DNA of 11,249 bases from Pleurotus ostreatus/Saccharomyces cerevisiae fusant (Eukaryota > Opisthokonta), in the NCBI GenBank assembly GCA_024196135.1, contig JAMQCK010001168.1, positions 1 through 11,249 on the forward strand. Direction: 5' to 3'. Position numbers and translations under genes: made by a program. This document shows positions 1 through 6,581 of the stretch, in pieces; positions within the stretch are counted from its first letter, which is position 1, and every line of letters begins with the position of its first letter. The notes below the pieces were generated by a model. That model saw only the letters and a program-made list of their open reading frames with translations. It made no database searches and was not told the DNA's origin.

Positions 1-366
1 TTAAAACCCGGAAGCTCAACGCTCCTTGCTTTCAACCATCATCTTACGCGACGTGCAGGCGCTTATCCGTGGTCTGGACGCTTGTAAATCTCTCAGCAAT
101 ACGCGTCTTGCGGTCTTCGAGAAAAGCTGCAGCGCGTCCGAAGCCGGCGGCTACAGGAGCGTGTCGCGTATGCTTATACCCTCTATCTCTTCCGACGACA
201 GCTCGGAAAGTATATTCCTGCCTCAGCTGACCCTCCGGCGTTTCTTAGTCGCCTTGGGAGAGCATCGTCAACTCGGACCCCAGATCGGCAAAGGTTATAA
301 CCACATGTCGTACATCGCCGGGCATTGCGAAGGCAGCGCTTACGCCTCTCTTCCTCAACACTCACA
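1..366 (+). promoter_or_regulatory. 5' flank of the PKS gene, with possible tail of an unknown upstream gene
   Basis: This stretch precedes the PKS start codon. A TATA-like TTATAAC lies at 295-301, about 70 nt before the ATG. A pyrimidine-rich stretch at 345-365 runs into the start context CTCACAATG, as is common in fungal promoters. The same stretch also holds an open frame from 88 to the stop TAA at 298-300. It reads as a basic peptide that includes LQERVAYAYTLYLFRRQLGK. It has no start of its own and could be the last exon of a gene entering from the left, following an AG at 95-96. I do not recognise the peptide. If that gene is real, the PKS promoter is very short. The promoter call is inference. 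Confidence 0.35.
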
Positions 367-1470
367 ATGCGGCTCATCATCCTCGGCGGTCAAGGCGCGG
401 CATCGGCCAACTCTCCTTCACTTGATCAGAGGGCACAAGGTGTGGCACGCACGCCTGCGGGCCGGCTCCTCCTCACAGCTTGTCACGACGCATTCATCGA
501 GGAACTCCTGTCGACTGCTACTTGGGATACGCCCGACCTTCATGCGAACAATTTCCCGACAGCAGATGCGCTGCTTGCTATACCAGCTGGAAACGACGTC
601 CACAACGACATCCTGTCCATGACACGAACATGCCTCATCCAGTCGTTACTTCTACTCGGATGGCTAGAGTCGTCAAAACACCGGACGACCGATAGCCCCA
701 CCGTCATACTCCCATTCTCATCTGGAATCCTTCCCGCGTATGCGCTCAGCGCCGCGCGCAATATACCCTCGTTCATCACCTACGCTGTTGACGCTTTCAA
801 GATCGCTTTCTGGATCGGCTATCGTGTACACCGCTATCGCCAGGCTTTCCTAACCTCGCGCGACGTCGCGCCGTCTCTACCGTGGAGTCTCGTTGTGGCC
901 GGGCTCACCATCGCGGAAGCTCGACGACTGCTCGAGATCTGCGCCACTGTGAGCTTATAACATCGCAATGTAGTGTCCTGACTGACGAAGCCTTAGGACC
1001 TTCCTTCGCTCTCCATCACCGCTATCACAGACACGACATGTATCACTATCTCTGGGCATCCGGATGATCTCCTCTTCTTCAAGCAACACCATATACCATC
1101 TCGCTGCACTACTCACAACCCCGGTTTGTCAACATTATATCATTCTCCATTGTACGCGACTGCACTTCACGACGAAGTTCTACAAGATCTGCGACGTCGC
1201 GATGTCGCACTCCCTCCCTTCGCTGCTCTCCGTATTCCTATACGCTCCGCCACGACCTCGGGCGTTCTCGAGGACCCCAGGCAAGACGTCATGGATGCTA
1301 TCGTTCGTTCGATCACCGTACTTCCTGTCGAGTGGCTGGAGACGCTGGACCGGCAGCTGCAGTCCATTCCGCCACACTCCAAAGTCGAGATTGTCAATGT
1401 CGGCCCTGGCGCTGGTCTAGCACGCGTTACCAAGCGCCGGCTGGGCGAAAGAGCACAACTTGTAGATCTC
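367..1470 (+). other. SAT (starter-unit acyltransferase) domain of the PKS
   Basis: This covers residues about 1-350, encoded by exon 1 and most of exon 2. The acyltransferase-like GQG lies at residues 8-10. The nucleophile region reads [10 protein letters not shown], with Ser118 (codon 718-720) where ascomycete SAT domains have Cys in GxCxG, and Pro116 at the first glycine. The likely partner histidine is His243 in [10 protein letters not shown]. Intron 1 (949-996, donor GTGAGC, branch CTGAC, acceptor TTAG) lies in this domain between ICAT and [11 protein letters not shown]. The motif [10 protein letters not shown] near the end is also typical. The role inferred from the family is selection and loading of the starter acyl group. 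Whether the Pro is compatible with activity is uncertain. Confidence 0.8.
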
Positions 1471-4400
1471 TGTGAAGGCGCTGGCCAAGTACCGGAAGCC
1501 ATGCAAGAACCCATCGCCATCGTTGGTATGGCCGTCCGCGTACCAGGCGCTCGTTCGCCTGACGAGCTCTGGACATGTCTGGAGCAAGGAATGAACATGG
1601 TCTCTCCGGTACGGCGTAACAGATAGCTATTTGCGTCGACAAACACTGACTTCTTACAGATTCCCGAGGCTCGGTTCAAGGTCACTGACTACACTGGCGC
1701 AACGAACTCCTCGACCCGCAAAATACGAGCCAGCATGGGCAACTTTATCGACGGCGCGGATGAGTTCGATGCAGCATTCTTCGGCATCTCGCCGAGGGAG
1801 GCGTGTAGCATGGACCCACAGCAGCGGATCTTGCTTCAGACGGCGTATGAGGCTCTCGAGAGCGCGGGATACGCCCCGGACGCCACGCCTACTTTCATGC
1901 GAGAGACATTTGGCTGCTACATCGGCGCTGCAACGAATGACTACGTGCAGAACCTGCGCCATGATATCGACGTCTGCTATAGCCCGGGTAGGTTCAATCC
2001 ATGCATCTTAGCCGTTTGTATACTTACACCGAGGCTAGGAACCCTCCAGTCCTTCCTCAGTGGTCGCATCTCTTACGCCTTTAAGTTCGGAGGGCCCTCG
2101 GCCGTAATCGATACCGCATGCTCCTCGTCTTTGGCAGCCATACACGCGGCATGCCGGGCTATCGCCAGTGGTGACTGCTCAGCTGCCCTCGCTGGTGGCG
2201 TAAACATCATTACCAGTCCCGATGTACGCTTGCTCCCCTCCTACTTATACCTTGCACGCATTGATATTCAACTAGATGTTCATCGGCCTTGATCGTGCTC
2301 ACATGCTCAGCCCTACTGGCCAGTGCAAGTCCTTCGACGCATCGGCAGACGGTTATTGTCGCGGAGAAGGCAGCGCCATGTTCGTTCTCAAGAAGCTTTC
2401 AGACGCCCTTACGGAGCAGGACACGATCCTAGGCGTCATCCGCGGCGTGGAGATCAACCATAGCGGTCGTGCACCGTCGATTACTCACCCACACGCGGAC
2501 GCGCAGGCCGCGCTCTTCCGGCGCCTGATGGCGAAGGCAGGCATGTCGCCCTCGCGCGTCGGCGTCGTCGAGGCGCACGGCACGGGCACGCAGGCGGGAG
2601 ACCCGACCGAGCTGAAGAGCATTCGCCAGGTGTTCGCTACTGGGCAGCAGCTGCGCGTTACGTCTATCAAGGCGAATATCGGGCATTTGGAGGCTGCATC
2701 TGGCGCTGCAGGCGTGGCGAAGGTGCTTATGATGTTCAAACACAAGAAGGTGCCGCCCCAGATCTCGCTGAAGACGCTCAATCCGCACATCGAGCCGATG
2801 GAGGGTAGCGGAATGGAGATTAGTACGCGCATGGCGGATTGGCAGGTCGATGAGGGAGCGAGTCGTGTAGCCGTGGTCAACAACTTCGGCATCGCGGGCT
2901 CGAATGCGACGCTACTACTCGAAGAATACGTTTCGTCCGATGACGGAGCCGTAAAGGACGACGGTGGGAGGGCGCATGTATTCGGTCTTTCTGCCAAGAC
3001 GGAAGTTCAGCTTGAGGAGCGACGAGCTGCTTTACTGCACTGGCTTCGCGATCCCGCCTGCCAATCCTTCGCGCTCAGCGACATCGCATACACCTTGACC
3101 GCAAGGAGTCAGATCCACCCTCATCGGCTCGCTGTTTGCGCGAGCGCTTGTGAAGAGCTGTGCGCACGGCTTTTAGACGCGCCGATCAGGACTGTCATCG
3201 ATGCGAAGGAGCCGGTCATCTTCGTGTTCTCTGGACAAGGTGGTCAGTACCTCGGCATGGGAAAGCAGCTGTACGAGACATCCGCGGTCTTCAAGCGCGT
3301 GGTCGACGATTGCGAGCGCGTACTTGTGGGCTCAGGTCTCACCGGCGCGAGGGACGTTATCATCGGAGTGCTTCACAATACGGCTTCTCATATGGGGATC
3401 GAGGCGTACCAAGCTGCCACCTTCGTCTTGGAATGCGGGCTTCTGGAGATGTACAAGTCTTGGGCCATCGTTCCTGACGCGGTGGTCGGGCATAGGTGAG
3501 CTTCGCCTCCGGTCAAGCTTATTGGGTCGCTCACGCCTTTACAGCTTGGGTGAATACGTCGCCATGGTGGCAGCGCAGGTCCTCACTCGAGAAGACGCGC
3601 TCTACATTGTGGGAAAGCGGGCCCGGCTGATGACGACCATCTGCGATGTCACCGCCACTGGCATGGTCGCCGTGAAGTACCCGCCCATTGACGTTCGGAG
3701 CCTCATCGACTCCGATTTCTCCTGTGGCCTGAGCATAGCCTGCATCAATGGGCCCTCGGAGTGTGTAGTTGCGGGGCCTGTCCAGCTGCTCGACGACTTC
3801 CTGGCGGCCCTGAAAGCTCGCGGCATACCATGCGTGCGGCTGGAAGTGCCGTTTGGGTATCACTCGAAGGCTATGGCGCCCATCGTCGACGAGCTTGACA
3901 AGGTCTGCGAAGGCATCGCCCTGAGGCCGCCGTCCATCCCAATCGCGTCCAACGTCTTGGGCACGATCGTTCCGAGCGGCGATGCGACTACATTCACGCC
4001 GACATACTTCTCGCGCCACTGTCGAGAGCCAGTCCAGTTCCATGACAACATACACGGCTTGCTACACAGCGCCGCATACTCGAACGCGATATGGATCGAA
4101 CTTGGACCTCACTCCACGTCGCTGCCAATGATCAGGTCATGCGCCGGGACCAGTGGTAGCACGCCGCTCTGCCTTGCTTCGCTTAGGCGGAAGGAGGATC
4201 CATGGTCGGCCTTGTCCTCGGCTCTATCCCAGCTGTATACGACAAGTGCACCTGTACGGTGGCGTGAGGTCTTCGCCGACATGGCACACGTGCGGAACGT
4301 ACCCTTCCTACCGTCATATCCCTTCGCTAAGGACCAGTATTGGGTGGCGTTCCGCGAGGACGTGACGCCTATGCCCTCCAGCCTCTCTTCGATCTCCCAT

Positions 4401-6477
4401 CCGACGCTTCGAGACATGCATCAAGCTGCGGTTCACGTCGGCCCAACGACATTCTCCGTGCCCATACGCGACCTGAAGACCTTGATCGAAGGACATGCGG
4501 TCGGAAGCTGGCCATTATATCCTGCTTCACTCTACCTCGAGCAGATTTACGCCGCCGTGAACCTGACCTTATCAGAGGGCTCGTGCGCGTCCTTCTTCGT
4601 CGTCCGGGACGTCAAGTTCCAGCGCGCCCTAGTCTTTCGACTCGAGGAGCAACGGAACGTGATCGTCGACGTCGCACCGGAGAAGCAACTGGGCACCATT
4701 CGCGTCTCCTCATCATCGCCGCCTGCCACCAAGGTTCTGCACGCTACCGCTGAGTATCGCATTGAGGATCCCGCTCGCGTCTCGGCTGCTTTCGAACGAC
4801 ATTCGCCAGTCCTACGGTATTCGCTCAAGGCTGTCGCAGATGACCTCGGCGGTCGCAGCTTCGATAAAGAGTCTGTGTACAAGCTCTTTGCCCGCGTCGT
4901 CGACTACTCTTCCCTATACCAGGCTGTACAGACCCTACGGATCACGACAGACGGTCTCAGTGCTGGGGCCATCGTGAAGATCGACGACGACGACGACTTG
5001 AAAAATTCGTCAGCTTCAGCTCACCCGATCTTTCTCGACGCCATGCTCCATGTTCCAGGGTTCCTCTGCAACATCAACTGCGACGAGGACGACGTCTACA
5101 TCTGCACTAACGTCGGCAAAGTCATCATCGCTCCTGGGCTCGACGCGCTTGGCAGTTACTTCCAGGTTTACGCTAGCATACAGATCCACGATGACGGCAC
5201 TGCGAGCGCTACCTCGTACGCCTTGCTGGACGGTAGTTTTACACTCGTGGCCAAGATATCCGACCTTGTCTTCCGCAAGATCAAGCTACATGCTCTGCAC
5301 AAGACGTTCGCTACGCCGCTAGAAGCTCGACCTCTGGCGAACGTGCCCGCGGTTGCCACCTCTGACTGCGCCGCTGTAGCTGCGATCATTGGCGAAGTCT
5401 TAGGAATTGCTGCTGAACGACTTGCTCATCATACCGACCTGCATGACTATGGGCTAGACTCGCTCACGTCGATCGAAGCACGACACCTCTTCAAGCTCAG
5501 ATGCAATCTTCAGCTCCCAGTCGACTTCTTCGTCGCCCATCGGACCGTCCGACAGATCGCTGCGTATCTGGAGACCTGCATTCCTCAGCGTAATCTGGGT
5601 CCGAACGCAGAGACTCTGCAGCCGAGGCTGATACAGCAGCCTTCTACTGGCGAGCTGGATCCCTTGATCCTCATACACGACGGGAGCGGTCTCATCGACT
5701 ACTATGAGCGTCTGCCTCCGATGGATCGTCAGATCTGGGGCATACCGAGTCCGACAGGCGACGGGACGCAGTCGCTGAAGGACATGGCTGCATCGTACGC
5801 CCAGTTCATCAGCATGACGTTCACTGTTCCCGTCATCCTTGGGGGTACGTTCATCAACTCACTCTACTATATTTGTCCCTCATCCTCACACGTCAGGATG
5901 GTCGTTTGGCGGTGTCGTCGCCTATGAGGCTGCTTGCCTGCTCGCCGCTCAAGGCGTTGCCGTGCGCGGCGTCGTCTTGATCGACTCGCCTGGTCCCTCA
6001 GGGCATGTTCCGCTTTCCCCTGAAGTGATCGAAGTTGCGATAGGGTTGAATGCAGGAGTGGGCGCGAAGACACTGCGGCCACTCCTTGAGGCACAGTTCG
6101 CCAGAAACGCACGCCTGCTGGCAGAGTACGAACCTGCGCGGGGTCGGGCGGAGCCTCAGCTGGCCTTCTTGCGCTGTCGCGATGGATTCAGCTCGCCTTC
6201 GCTAACGGAGGACGTACCTCAATGGCTCGCCGACCGCTCGGATGACAACCAGGAGATCGTAGAGGCATGGGAGTCGCATGTGGGGACGCCCATGAAGGTT
6301 TGGGACATCCCAGGTCACCATTTCGAGCCTTTCCTCCCCAAGAACGTACGTGTACCATCCTCCGCATGGAGACTTGGACTGACGAACTCCCAGATCGACG
6401 CCGCTTCCGTCGCACTCACAGAGGCCTGCTGTTATCTTGCCAAAGCTGATACATGGCCTCAAATCCCAAAAGTTTAG
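367..6477 (+). CDS. Non-reducing iterative polyketide synthase (SAT-KS-AT-PT-ACP-TE), orsellinic-acid-synthase type
   Basis: Exons as I reconstruct them are 367-948, 997-1608, 1660-1987, 2039-2223, 2276-3495, 3545-5844, 5897-6345 and 6394-6477. They sum to 5760 nt, or 1919 aa, without internal stops. All seven introns are 48-52 nt with GT..AG ends. The start is the first ATG of the frame that gives the family's usual N-terminus, with GGQG at residues 7-10. Family knowledge: such cytosolic enzymes load a starter, extend it with malonyl units, fold it in the PT domain and release an aromatic acid through the TE. Visible catalytic residues are KS Cys535/His670/His706, AT Ser976, PT His1293/Asp1474, ACP Ser1615 and TE Ser1745/Asp1772/His1884. 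There are no reducing or methyltransferase domains. Basidiomycete orsellinic acid synthases of this type usually carry two ACPs and run to about 2100 aa; this one has one ACP. The orsellinic acid product is inference. TAG stop at 6475-6477. Confidence 0.93.
1507..2936 (+). other. Beta-ketoacyl synthase (KS) domain of the PKS
   Basis: This covers residues about 365-790, from [15 protein letters not shown] to [17 protein letters not shown]. The active site is DTACSSS with Cys535 (codon 2119-2121). The two histidines are His670 in EAHGTGT and His706 in [10 protein letters not shown], at normal spacing, so decarboxylative condensation should be intact. Three introns interrupt the domain. Intron 2 is at 1609-1659, phase 0. 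Intron 3 is at 1988-2038, phase 1, between SPG and TLQSFLSG. Intron 4 is at 2224-2275, phase 0, between TSPD and MFIGLDR. Each join restores a recognisable KS sequence. This is the best conserved part of the protein. Confidence 0.93.
3215..4215 (+). other. Malonyl-CoA acyltransferase (AT) domain of the PKS
   Basis: This covers residues about 883-1200, starting at [17 protein letters not shown]. The nucleophile motif VVGHSLGEY contains Ser976. Its codon is split AG|C by intron 5 (3496-3544, donor GTGAGC, acceptor ACAG, phase 2), so the active site exists only in the spliced message. The histidine-containing YHSKAM follows the LEVPFG segment. The domain is expected to load malonyl extender units onto the ACP. 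Its length and motif order look normal. Confidence 0.92.
4398..5280 (+). other. Product template (PT) domain of the PKS
   Basis: This covers residues about 1261-1554, from HPTLRDMHQ to SDLVFRKIK. In this double-hotdog family the catalytic dyad directs regioselective aldol cyclisation and aromatisation. His1293 lies in [16 protein letters not shown] (codon 4494-4496). Asp1474 lies in [14 protein letters not shown] (codon 5037-5039). Both are present. A run of acidic residues, [11 protein letters not shown], encoded by GAC repeats at 4982-4999, sits just before the Asp motif and is probably a surface loop. The cyclisation register cannot be read with certainty from these motifs alone. C2-C7, as for orsellinate, is inferred from overall family resemblance. 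Confidence 0.88.
5361..5570 (+). other. Acyl carrier protein (ACP) domain of the PKS
   Basis: This covers residues about 1582-1651. The phosphopantetheine attachment motif is [12 protein letters not shown] with Ser1615 (codon 5460-5462). It is followed by helix III-like sequence ending VRQIAAYLE. It is the only carrier domain. The roughly 30-residue linker to the thioesterase holds no second GxDS motif, whereas tandem ACPs are common in related basidiomycete enzymes. Confidence 0.9.
5661..6477 (+). other. Thioesterase (TE) domain of the PKS
   Basis: This covers residues about 1682-1919 and has an alpha/beta-hydrolase fold. It runs from [15 protein letters not shown] through the nucleophile elbow [13 protein letters not shown] (Ser1745) and VVLIDSPGP (Asp1772) to PGHHFEPF (His1884). 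Intron 6 (5845-5896, phase 1) splits the glycine codon directly before Trp-Ser. Intron 7 (6346-6393, phase 0) lies a few codons after the catalytic His and is 48 nt with no in-frame stop. The final exon is 84 nt, and its product resembles the last helix of the TE. The expected job is hydrolytic release of the aromatic acid. Claisen-type release is less likely for this architecture but is not excluded. Confidence 0.88.
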
Positions 6478-6581
6478 TTAGCATTTACAGTATCCGTTCA
6501 TAAATAAGTTATCGCTGCCAGTGAATTCCTGGAGTCAAGATGACTGGTACGAATGCGCGTCAATATATATGGAAAGTCCTC
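6478..6581. terminator. Convergent 3' intergenic region
   Basis: Only 104 nt separate the stop codons of two genes facing each other. On the + strand, CATAAATAAG at 6499-6508 gives AATAAA-like hexamers about 22-31 nt after the PKS stop, a plausible polyadenylation signal. On the - strand no clear AATAAA is seen; an AT-rich TATATATTG at 6562-6570 is the only candidate. The 3' UTRs of the two genes probably overlap. I see nothing else here. Confidence 0.45.

Noticed and set aside
26..622. + strand frame running from the 5' flank into the PKS SAT region
   Set aside because: From 367 onward the PKS frame gives the SAT sequence, and this overlapping frame turns Ser/Arg-rich. It opens with TTG, not ATG.
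1661..1740. Possible pseudogenisation of the PKS because every frame shows stops across its length
   Set aside because: All breaks fall in short introns with good GT..AG ends and branch sites. After removal the protein is continuous and the family motifs line up.
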